From the NCBI RefSeq assembly GCF_003568845.1, contig NZ_CP030126.1, positions 782,501-846,500 on the forward strand: a stretch of 64,000 nucleotides of DNA, in the 5' to 3' direction. Numbering within the stretch: the first letter of the stretch is position 1; every line of letters begins with the position of its first letter. The notes beneath the pieces were generated by a model. That model was not told the DNA's origin and did no database searches. It saw nothing but the letters and a program-made list of their open reading frames with translations. A program made the translations under genes and the position numbers. Of this stretch, positions 51,747 to 59,192 are shown piece after piece. The stretch comes from Indioceanicola profundi. Lineage in GTDB: Bacteria; Pseudomonadota; Alphaproteobacteria; Azospirillales; Azospirillaceae.

Positions 51747-53999
51747 ATGAACCGACCGACCGACAGCCACGATAGTGCCGAGCCGCCCGTGTCGCATCCG
51801 TCCCACGCCGGGAATGAACGGGTTCCGCTGGCACTGGAGTCCGAGGGCCCCATCGAGCAGGTCATGGCCCAAGGCGTGGATGAGGAACCCACGCCGGGCT
51901 ACCAGCGCACCCTGCTGGGGACGGTCGGATGGGTGGTCAGCGGGTTCAGCCTCGCCTACGCGGTCTTCCATCTGATCTGCCTGAACGTCTACCCGCTGGA
52001 GACTTGGAACTACCGCATGCTCCACGTCATGGGGGCGCTGATCCTGGGCTTCGCCCTGTCGTCGGCGACCACCTTGACTGGACGGGAGGTCGGGGCCGGG
52101 CAGCGCCGGCTGGGCTGGATCGTCGCGGCGGTCGCGGCGGCGCCGGTCCTCTATGCGCTGGTCCAGGTCGGGATCTACTGGCAGTCCATCGGCGCCCGGC
52201 CGCCGATGACCCCGGCGTGGGAGACGTACCATTTCGGCATCCCGCTGCTCGTCGGCACCGTTGTCGCCATTCTGGGCGGATGGTTCGTGCGGGCGCCGGA
52301 CGACCGCATTCATCCCTGCGATCTGGTGCTGATCCTGGCGGCCATCGCCAGCTCAGGCTTCATGCTGGTGGCGCTCGAGGGTTATGCCATGCGCATGCGC
52401 GCGGGCACGCCGTTCGCCAGCCCCGGCAACATGTACGCCGCAATCGCCAGCGTTGCCCTGGTCTGTGAACTCACCCGCCGGGTGGCCGGTCTGGCGCTGG
52501 TCATCATCGCGGGCGTTTTCGTGCTCTATTCCTTCGGCGGGCCGTATCTGCCGGGCTTCCTGGCCCATAGCGGGTTCAGCATCAGCCGCTTCTTCACCTA
52601 CATCTACACGGACAACGGTATCCTGGGCGCCACCACGGCCGTGTCCTCCACCTACATCATCCTGTTCATCATCTTCGCGGCCTTCCTCCAGGCTTCCAAG
52701 GTGGGCGACTTCTTCGTGAATTTCGCCTTTTCCCTGGCCGGGCAGCGGCGGGGCGGGCCTGCGAAGGTGGCGGTGTTCGCCTCTGGCCTGATGGGCATGA
52801 TCAATGGCACTTCCGCCGGCAATGTGGTCGCCACGGGCTCGCTGACCATCCCGCTGATGAAGCGGGTCGGATATCCGGCCAAGACGGCGGGCGCGGTGGA
52901 AGCCGCAGCCAGCACCGGCGGCCAGATCATGCCGCCGATCATGGGGGCTGGCGCCTTCATCATGGCCGAGGTGACGGGCATTCCCTATACCGACATTGCC
53001 ATCGCGGCGATCATTCCGTCGGTGCTCTATTTCGCCTCCGTGCTGTTCATGGTGGATCTGGCGGCGGCGAAGCTGGGCATGAAGGGCATTCCGCGCAGCC
53101 AGTTGCCGGACCTGTCCAAGATGCTGCGGCAGGTGCATCTGTTCACGCCGATCATCATCCTGATCGCCGCCCTGTTCATGGGCTACTCGGTGATCCGCGC
53201 AGGCACGCTGGCCACGGTTGCCGCCGTGGTGGTGAGCTGGCTGTCGCCCCATGCCATGGGACCGCGCGCCATCCTGCGCGCCCTGGTGCTGTCCGGCACC
53301 ATGTCCATCCAGATCATCGCGGTCTGCGCCTGCGCCGGCATCATCGTGGGCGTCATCGCGCTGACCGGCGTCGGCGCCCGCTTCTCCAGCCTGCTGTTGC
53401 AGATCGCAGCGTCCAGCACGATCATCGACGGCCAGCTCCTGGCCCTGTTCTTCGCCATGCTGATCAGCATCATCCTGGGCATGGGCATGCCGACCACGGC
53501 GGCCTACGCCATCGCGGCGTCGGTCGTGGCGCCCGGTCTGATCGCCATGGAGATCGATCCGCTGACGGCCCATTTCTTCGTCTTCTACTATGCCGTCGTA
53601 TCCGCCATCACGCCCCCGGTGGCGCTGGCCGGCTACGCCGCAGCGGCCATTTCAGGGTCCGGCCCGATGGAGACGTCGGTGGCCAGCTTCCGCATGGGCC
53701 TAGCCGCCTTCATCGTGCCCTTCATGTTCTTCTACAGCCCGGCCCTGCTCATGGAAGGCGACTGGCTGGTGATCCTGCGTTCGGTGCTGACGGCGACCAT
53801 CGGCGTCTATCTGCTGGCGGCGGGGCTCCAGGGCTGGTTCTTCGGTCATATCAGCACCTGGATGAAGCCACTGCTGATCCTGGCCGCGCTGCTGATGATC
53901 GAGGGCGGCATCACCACCGACCTGATCGGCGCTGCCATTGTCGGCGTCGTGGTGCTGGCGCGGTTCATGACCGGACGCGGCACCGCCCACGCGGGCTGA
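51747..53999 (+). CDS. TRAP transporter fused permease (4TM-12TM)
   Basis: A 750-residue inner-membrane protein joining the small DctQ-like and large DctM-like subunits, typical of TAXI systems; sodium- or proton-driven import. A polar N-terminus of about 55 residues precedes some 18 hydrophobic segments. Family blocks include GLMGMINGTSAGNVVATGS, GGQIMPPIMGAGAFIMAE, GMGMPTTAAYAIAASVVAP and SAITPPVALAGYAAAA. AAGGCGA precedes the ATG. Together with the preceding binding protein it is a complete transporter; substrate unknown. Confidence 0.94.
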   Translation: MNRPTDSHDSAEPPVSHPSHAGNERVPLALESEGPIEQVMAQGVDEEPTPGYQRTLLGTVGWVVSGFSLAYAVFHLICLNVYPLETWNYRMLHVMGALILGFALSSATTLTGREVGAGQRRLGWIVAAVAAAPVLYALVQVGIYWQSIGARPPMTPAWETYHFGIPLLVGTVVAILGGWFVRAPDDRIHPCDLVLILAAIASSGFMLVALEGYAMRMRAGTPFASPGNMYAAIASVALVCELTRRVAGLALVIIAGVFVLYSFGGPYLPGFLAHSGFSISRFFTYIYTDNGILGATTAVSSTYIILFIIFAAFLQASKVGDFFVNFAFSLAGQRRGGPAKVAVFASGLMGMINGTSAGNVVATGSLTIPLMKRVGYPAKTAGAVEAAASTGGQIMPPIMGAGAFIMAEVTGIPYTDIAIAAIIPSVLYFASVLFMVDLAAAKLGMKGIPRSQLPDLSKMLRQVHLFTPIIILIAALFMGYSVIRAGTLATVAAVVVSWLSPHAMGPRAILRALVLSGTMSIQIIAVCACAGIIVGVIALTGVGARFSSLLLQIAASSTIIDGQLLALFFAMLISIILGMGMPTTAAYAIAASVVAPGLIAMEIDPLTAHFFVFYYAVVSAITPPVALAGYAAAAISGSGPMETSVASFRMGLAAFIVPFMFFYSPALLMEGDWLVILRSVLTATIGVYLLAAGLQGWFFGHISTWMKPLLILAALLMIEGGITTDLIGAAIVGVVVLARFMTGRGTAHAG

Positions 54000-54021
54000 C
54001 CGCCGCTGCCCGATCCAGCCG

Positions 54022-54055
54022 GCCCGTCATCCAGGGTTCTGCCGGGATGACGGGC
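54022..54055. repeat. Inverted repeat after the TRAP permease
   Basis: GCCCGTCATCC (54022-54032) and GGATGACGGGC (54045-54055) form a perfect 11-pair stem without a T-run, between convergent genes. Possibly a REP-type element or a terminator. Confidence 0.5.
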
Positions 54056-54086
54056 ACGGCAGCGGAAGGCGGGTAAGCGCAATCGG

Positions 54087-55430
54087 TTACTCTGCCGCCT
54101 GCTCCGTCTCCGGCGGGGTCAGCTCCGTCAGCCGTTCGCGAAGACGGCGGCGGACATATTCCAGGTGAAGACGAAGCTGGTAGAGGCTCTCCGAGTAGGA
54201 GAGGGGAACGCGGGTGTGCCCGACCCGGTTCTGCACCATATCGAGCTGGGCCAGCGCCGCGCGGAGCTGCGGAACGGTAGGTCGGCTATCCAGCAGATCC
54301 TCGATCCGGCGCGCTTCCTTGTACCAACGGTAGATGCGGCGCCGGACCTGCCATTCATAGATCGGCGGCGCCAGCCGCATCAGCGGCAGCATCAGCGTCA
54401 GCAGCGGGATCAGCAGCACCCAGAGGCGTTCCGCGTAGTTCGCGGCCCAGAAGGGCAGCCAGCGCCGGGCGATGTTCGGCCCTTCCGAGAAGAAGCGCTC
54501 CGCCTCAGCCCGCAACGGGACGTCCAGATTGTCGGGGGAGGGGAAGCGGCCCATGGCGCCGTAGCTCCACTGCCGGCCGAACATGTCCCGCGCCTCGATC
54601 AGCGCTTGGGATACGAAGGCGGAATGCATGGTCTTGCCGACCAGCATGGCCGTGGTGGTCGCTACCAGCGTGACGTCCCGCTTGGGTAGGTCGGCGGCAA
54701 GATTCAGGGACCCTTCCGGCAGGGATACCTGCGTCAGATAGGGGAACAGGCGGGTAATGGCGGGACCGCGGTCCAGATCGGCCAACTCGACGTCCGGTGC
54801 GGCCATCAGCGTCCGCACCGATGTGGCCTGGGCCGTCGTCACCAGAATCGCGGCATCCACCTCGCCCGCCAGCAGGGCGCGGGCGGCGGCCATTCCGGAC
54901 AGTTCCACCGGCTCCACCCGCTCCAGCACGCCCGCAGCCTTCAGAAGGGTGGTGGAGAGAAGGCGGATGCCGCTGCCCTGCGGTCCCATGGCGATCCGCT
55001 TGCCGGCCAGATCGGCCAGCCGGTCGACCGGTGCGCCGCGGCTGAATATCCAGATCGGCTCAACGGCAAGGCTGGCGACGCCGCGGACATCCTCCAGCCC
55101 CAGCGTCTGCGCCGCGCCGCCCTGGACGAACGCGGCATCTGCCCGGCCGGACTGCAGCAAGGAAAGGTTTTCCACCGAGCCTGCGGTTTCCAGCACCTCA
55201 ACCTCGACGCCGACGCGGGCGAAGGCTTCGGCGAATTGCTCCCCGAGCTGCCAGTAGAAGCCCCCGCGCTCACCCGCCGCCAGGCGGAAGCCGTCGGGCG
55301 GGGCTGGATCGACGAAGCGCCAGGCGACCAGAAGGCCGGCCAGCACGATGCCGGCCATCAGCAGATAAAGAATGACGGCCTGAACCAGCGAATTGTCCTG
55401 AACCCGGCGCAGCCAAGCAATCGGTCCCAT
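54087..55430 (-). CDS. Membrane-anchored TAXI-family protein
   Basis: A 447-residue protein with an N-terminal membrane helix (AVILYLLMAGIVLAGLLVAW), a periplasmic TAXI domain at about 45-310 (LAAGERGGFYWQLGEQFAEA, GRADAAFVQGGAA, AGKRIAMGPQGSGIRLLS), a second helix at about 322-345 (RLWVLLIPLLTLMLPLM), and a charged helical cytoplasmic tail of 100 residues (RRIYRWYKEARRIEDLLDS). This form is more sensor- than transporter-like. It converges on the TRAP permease but has its own start, with GGGAGAACGG upstream. Function is unknown. Confidence 0.85.
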   Translation of the reverse strand: MGPIAWLRRVQDNSLVQAVILYLLMAGIVLAGLLVAWRFVDPAPPDGFRLAAGERGGFYWQLGEQFAEAFARVGVEVEVLETAGSVENLSLLQSGRADAAFVQGGAAQTLGLEDVRGVASLAVEPIWIFSRGAPVDRLADLAGKRIAMGPQGSGIRLLSTTLLKAAGVLERVEPVELSGMAAARALLAGEVDAAILVTTAQATSVRTLMAAPDVELADLDRGPAITRLFPYLTQVSLPEGSLNLAADLPKRDVTLVATTTAMLVGKTMHSAFVSQALIEARDMFGRQWSYGAMGRFPSPDNLDVPLRAEAERFFSEGPNIARRWLPFWAANYAERLWVLLIPLLTLMLPLMRLAPPIYEWQVRRRIYRWYKEARRIEDLLDSRPTVPQLRAALAQLDMVQNRVGHTRVPLSYSESLYQLRLHLEYVRRRLRERLTELTPPETEQAAE

Positions 55431-55489
55431 CCGTTCTCCCGTGCGAAGTGGAGGGGCAGTGTTGCCGCCGCCGTCTCCCGCTTCAACGC

Positions 55490-57328
55490 CTAATCGGACG
55501 CGGCGGCCCTGGCCTCGACGGTGTCGGCCGCTTCATGGGCGCTTGACGGGGCGAAGGAAAGCAGCTTGCCCGGCTCCGCCGGAACCTCATGCGTTTCGGG
55601 AGAGATGAAGATAATGCGGCCATCATCGTAGGCGACCAGCAGCGGCCATGTCCGGTCCCCCACATGCAGCTTCTCCGGCGTGAGGTCGTCCGGTCCGACC
55701 TCATCGACATGGAAGGTCCAGCCGTGCTTGAGGAGGCTCTTCAGGCTGTCATAGCCGGCGTTGGGCTGGAACAGGATCTTGCCGCGCCAGTCCCGCAACG
55801 GGGCCCGCTCGCCCGGCTGTATACCGGACTGGAAGGCGATCTGGTGGACCCGTTCCCGCCCCATATGAGGGGCGAAGCGCGTGCAGATCAGGGCGTTGTA
55901 GGCGTCGTCGGAACTGGCGGCCACGACATAGTCGACCTCTTGAAGATCCAGATCCCCCTCGCTCCGTTCCGACAGCAGGTCGCCGCGGAATGTGGGCAGC
56001 CCCTTGCGGCGTGCCGCCGTGAGCGCGGCCGGATCGGGGTCGGCGATGATCACCGGCACGTCGATGCCGCGCAGCGCATCACCCAGCGCGACTGTCCAAT
56101 CCCAGGCGCCGACGATCAGCACGCCCGGCCGGCTGGTTCCCGCCAGCCCCAGGGCGCGCGCGACCGGACCCACGGTGAAGCCATGGGCGATAACCGTGGC
56201 GCCGATAACGGAGAAGACGAGGGGAAGCAGCAGCTCGGCATCCGGATAACCGGCCCGCTCCAGCTGCCGCGTGGCGATGCCGGCCATGGCGGCCGCCACG
56301 ATGCCGCGCGGCGCGATCCACGCCACCAGCGCCCGTTCCCGCCAGTTCATGCTGTCGCCCAGCGTGGCGAGGATGATCGAGACCGGGCGCACAATGAACA
56401 GGATGGCCAGGACGGTCAGGATGATCGGCCAGGACAGCCGGGCGAAAACCTCCGCCTCCAGGTCCGAGGCGAGAAGGATGAAGACGCCGGAGACCAGGAA
56501 GACGGTCAGGCTCTCCTTGAACCGGCGGAGATCGTCCAGACCGGCGACGCCGATATTGCCGAGCGCCAGGCCGTAGACGGTGGCAGCGATCAGCCCCGCT
56601 TCCGGCATCACGGTGTTCGCGGCGGTGAAGGCGGCCAGGACGGAGGCCAGCAGGATCGGGGTCTTCAGGAATTCCGGCGCCAGGTCGCGGCGGAACATCC
56701 ATCGCAGACCATAGGCCAGCCCCAGCCCCAAGGCGGTGCCGACGACCACCCCGGCGAGAAGCCGCAGCAGCAGGCCCCAGGCGATTTCAGTTCCTTCGGT
56801 CGAGGACAGGACCAGCCATTCCAGGACCATGACGGCCAGAATGGCCCCGATCGGGTCGTTCAGGATGCCTTCCCATTTAAGGAAGGTGGCCGGCCGGCGG
56901 TGCAGCTTGGCCTGACGCAGCAAGGGCAGTATCACCGTGGGGCCGGTGATGACCATGATGGCCCCGAACAGGGTCGCGACGGGCCAGCCCACCCCTCCCA
57001 GGTAATGGGCAGCCAGCGTGCCAAGGCACCAGCTCAGCGGCACCGCCATGACCAGCCGCTTCACGCCGCCCCCGGCTGCCCGCCATTCCCGGATGTTCAG
57101 GTTGAGCCCGCCCTCGAAGACGATGATGGCGACAGCGAAGCCGATCGCAGGCTCCAGAAGCTCGCCCAGGGCCGCGCCTGGATCGAGGACTCCGAAAGCC
57201 GGGCCGGCCAGCAGGCCGGTCACCAGCATCATGGCGATCGCAGGGATGCGTAGCCACCAAGCCAGCCATTGCGAGGCGATGCCGGCCACGCCGATCAGGG
57301 CGATCACGGCAACAGCATCATCCGCCAT
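55490..57328 (-). CDS. CPA-type cation:proton antiporter with TrkA-N domain
   Basis: A 612-residue inner-membrane exchanger for sodium or potassium against protons. About 12-13 hydrophobic segments fill residues 1-395, with ITGPTVILPLLRQ, FLKWEGILNDPIGAI (the ND motif of CPA1) and VAWIAPRGIVAAAMAG. Residues about 400-520 form a Rossmann-type TrkA-N/RCK domain (GVLIVGAWDWTVALGDAL, VIIADPDPAAL, VVAASSDDAYNALI), and the last 90 residues are an extra regulatory domain. GGAGA precedes the ATG at 57326-57328. The gene is 59 bases downstream of the membrane TAXI gene start. Confidence 0.9.
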   Translation of the reverse strand: MADDAVAVIALIGVAGIASQWLAWWLRIPAIAMMLVTGLLAGPAFGVLDPGAALGELLEPAIGFAVAIIVFEGGLNLNIREWRAAGGGVKRLVMAVPLSWCLGTLAAHYLGGVGWPVATLFGAIMVITGPTVILPLLRQAKLHRRPATFLKWEGILNDPIGAILAVMVLEWLVLSSTEGTEIAWGLLLRLLAGVVVGTALGLGLAYGLRWMFRRDLAPEFLKTPILLASVLAAFTAANTVMPEAGLIAATVYGLALGNIGVAGLDDLRRFKESLTVFLVSGVFILLASDLEAEVFARLSWPIILTVLAILFIVRPVSIILATLGDSMNWRERALVAWIAPRGIVAAAMAGIATRQLERAGYPDAELLLPLVFSVIGATVIAHGFTVGPVARALGLAGTSRPGVLIVGAWDWTVALGDALRGIDVPVIIADPDPAALTAARRKGLPTFRGDLLSERSEGDLDLQEVDYVVAASSDDAYNALICTRFAPHMGRERVHQIAFQSGIQPGERAPLRDWRGKILFQPNAGYDSLKSLLKHGWTFHVDEVGPDDLTPEKLHVGDRTWPLLVAYDDGRIIFISPETHEVPAEPGKLLSFAPSSAHEAADTVEARAAASD

Positions 57329-57452
57329 GAAGTCTCCGGACCAGGGAGGTGGGCGTCACCTCGCGTCCATGCGCCCGAACGGCCCATGGTGGTCAGGAGA
57401 ACCGGCGGACATGCTTCCGGTTCCGTGATGCGCGCCTGTCGGAGCCTTGCGG

Positions 57453-57929
57453 TCAGTGGCTGGCGAAGACCTTGTCGCCGCCTTCGCCGCCGAACAGGAT
57501 CACGTCATAAGCGTCCTTGTGGCCGGTCTCCATGCCCGGAGAACCCTGGGGCATGCCGGGGACGGTCAGGCCCTTGGCGGCCGGCCGCTCCTTGATCAGG
57601 CGCAGCACGTCCTCCGCCGGGACATGGCCTTCCAGCACATATCCGTCCACCAGGGCGGTGTGGCAGGACTGAAGCTGGGGCGGTACCTGATGCACCTGCT
57701 TGATCGCCGCCATGTCCGTCGACTCGCGGACATCCACCTGGAAGCCGGCGGCGCGGACATGGTCCACCCAGGCGCCGCAGCATCCGCAGCTCGGGTCCTT
57801 CCAGACGGACATCTTCGGCAGCTCCGCACGCGCCTCCGACGGGGCGAGGGCAATGCCCAGACCGGAGAGGGTCAGGATTGCGGTGCCGGCGCCAAGGCCG
57901 GTGAGAACAGCGCGGCGGCTGGCGGTCAT
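57453..57929 (-). CDS. DUF411 metal-handling protein, Tat-type signal
   Basis: A 158-residue exported protein. The N-terminus TASRRAVLTGLGAG is a twin-arginine-type signal followed by a cleavable hydrophobic region ending ARA. The mature DUF411 domain has KDPSCGCCGAWVDHV with three closely set cysteines, CHTALVDGYVLEGHVPAEDV and GMPQGSPGME. DUF411 proteins occur in copper-resistance loci and are thought to bind metal. AAGGAG precedes the ATG. It is divergent from YbaN and lies 0.7 kb from a copper-storage protein, which supports the copper link. Confidence 0.9.
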   Translation of the reverse strand: MTASRRAVLTGLGAGTAILTLSGLGIALAPSEARAELPKMSVWKDPSCGCCGAWVDHVRAAGFQVDVRESTDMAAIKQVHQVPPQLQSCHTALVDGYVLEGHVPAEDVLRLIKERPAAKGLTVPGMPQGSPGMETGHKDAYDVILFGGEGGDKVFASH

Positions 57930-58079
57930 GGGACGGACTCCTTGCGGCGAACTTGTTCCTATAGTCTGGCGGCCAATATGGGCGATTGGAAGGCATTGTC
58001 GAGCCGGTGTGCCAGAGCAGGCGCGACAGGGCGCGGCCCTTACGTCTATCCTGTTCGTCCGATCCCGAAGTTGAGCACC

Positions 58080-58517
58080 ATGACCGGTGACGCCCAAGGC
58101 CCTACCGCCGCTCGCCCCGCCACGCCCGAGCCTTCCGACATGGCGGAGCCGCGTCGGTCTCACGCCGCGCGGCTGCTGCGCTGGGTTGGAATCGGGTTGC
58201 TGGCGCTCGGCACGGTGGGAATTTTTGTGCCGCTGCTGCCGACCACCATCTTCTGGATTCTTGCAGCAGTCTGTTTCGGGCGGAGCGATCCGCGGCTTCA
58301 GGCCTGGATCTTCAGCCATCATCGGTTCGGCCCCGGGGTGGAGGCGTTCGTCCGGCGCGGCGTGCTGAGCCGCAGGATGAAGGTAGCCGCTGTTATCGGC
58401 ATTCTGACCAGCTTCACCATCTCCGCCTTTCTGGTGGCGGATATGCGGGTGCGCTTCCTTGTGGGCGGCATCCTGGCCTGCGTGATCCTGTACGTCGTGA
58501 CCCGGCCGGAGGAGTAG
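58080..58517 (+). CDS. YbaN/DUF454 inner-membrane protein
   Basis: A 145-residue protein with three hydrophobic segments after a polar 30-residue N-terminus. The family block GIFVPLLPTTIFWILAAVCF and SDPRLQAWIFSHHRFGP are clear. Function of DUF454 is not established, though it often sits by haem or metal genes. The ATG at 58080 has only a weak ribosome site. It is between DUF411 and Csp3, both metal related. Confidence 0.87.
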   Translation: MTGDAQGPTAARPATPEPSDMAEPRRSHAARLLRWVGIGLLALGTVGIFVPLLPTTIFWILAAVCFGRSDPRLQAWIFSHHRFGPGVEAFVRRGVLSRRMKVAAVIGILTSFTISAFLVADMRVRFLVGGILACVILYVVTRPEE

Positions 58518-58610
58518 GGGTGATGGGCGGCGAGTAGATCCTCCGCCGCGACATCTTCCGGTTCTGCGCGTTGGGGAGGCACTGCCACCCGCAACCGAGG
58601 AGATTGAACA

Positions 58611-59012
58611 ATGCACGCACGGGAGATGATCGCGACCCATCCCGACGTGAAGGGCAACATCAACGAGGCGCTGATCCGCTGCATCGAGGAATGCTACGAC
58701 TGCGCCCAGACCTGCACCTCCTGCGCTGATGCCTGTCTGGCGGAGGAGATGGTCCAGAATTTGAGACAGTGCATCCGCCTGAATCTGGATTGCGCGGATG
58801 TCTGCGCCGCCACCGGTTCCGTCGCCACCCGCCGCACCGGCAGCAACGAAGGCCTGATCCGCAGCATGCTGGAAGCCTGCGCCACTGCCTGCAAGCTTTG
58901 CGGCGACGAATGCGAGAAGCATGCCGGCATGCATGAGCACTGCCGCATCTGCGCCGAGTCCTGCCGTCGCTGCGAGCAGGCCTGCCGCGCCGCGCTCCAG
59001 AGCATGCAGTAA
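58611..59012 (+). CDS. csp3: Csp3-like cytosolic copper-storage protein
   Basis: Four-helix-bundle protein that stores many Cu(I) ions on cysteines lining the core. The 133 residues contain 18 cysteines arranged as repeated CxxxC motifs along helices (CIEECYDCAQTC, CLAEE, CADVC, CATACKLCGDEC, CRICAESCRRCEQAC). There is no signal peptide, so it belongs to the cytosolic Csp3 branch rather than exported Csp1. GAGGAGA precedes the ATG. It is 93 bases behind YbaN. Its 3' end is followed after ten bases by a long palindromic repeat also found after nrdJ. Confidence 0.92.
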   Translation: MHAREMIATHPDVKGNINEALIRCIEECYDCAQTCTSCADACLAEEMVQNLRQCIRLNLDCADVCAATGSVATRRTGSNEGLIRSMLEACATACKLCGDECEKHAGMHEHCRICAESCRRCEQACRAALQSMQ

Positions 59013-59022
59013 TCTGGAACCC

Positions 59023-59116
59023 CGTAGGTCGCAAGAAGCGCAGCGGATTGCGACGCGGCTTGGTCTCGGCCAGACAGCGCGTCGCACTCCGGCCTTCGGC
59101 CTCCTTGCGACCTACG
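59023..59116. repeat. 94-base palindromic repeat, copy 2 (3' of csp3)
   Basis: Ends CGTAGGTCGCAAG / CTTGCGACCTACG identical to copy 1 at 32599-32690; inner arms CGGATTGCGACG / GTCGCACTCCG are related. The loop differs. Ten bases beyond the csp3 stop. Confidence 0.85.
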
Positions 59117-59130
59117 ACCGATCAAGGAAA

Positions 59131-59160
59131 AACCCCCGTCACGGGCTGGTGACGGGGGTT
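59131..59160 (-). terminator. Rho-independent terminator of the M3 peptidase gene
   Basis: AACCCCCGTCAC pairs with GTGACGGGGGTT (59131-59142, 59149-59160). Read on the minus strand the stem is followed by TTTTTCC, 33 bases after the stop. The plus strand has little T-run. Confidence 0.92.
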
Positions 59161-59192
59161 CCTCATGTCCGGGCCGGTGATCCGGCCGCGGG

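Noticed and set aside
57447-58079. Upstream in-frame extension of the YbaN gene (211 codons)
   Set aside because: It would overlap the whole DUF411 gene on the other strand and lacks family similarity; YbaN starts at 58080.
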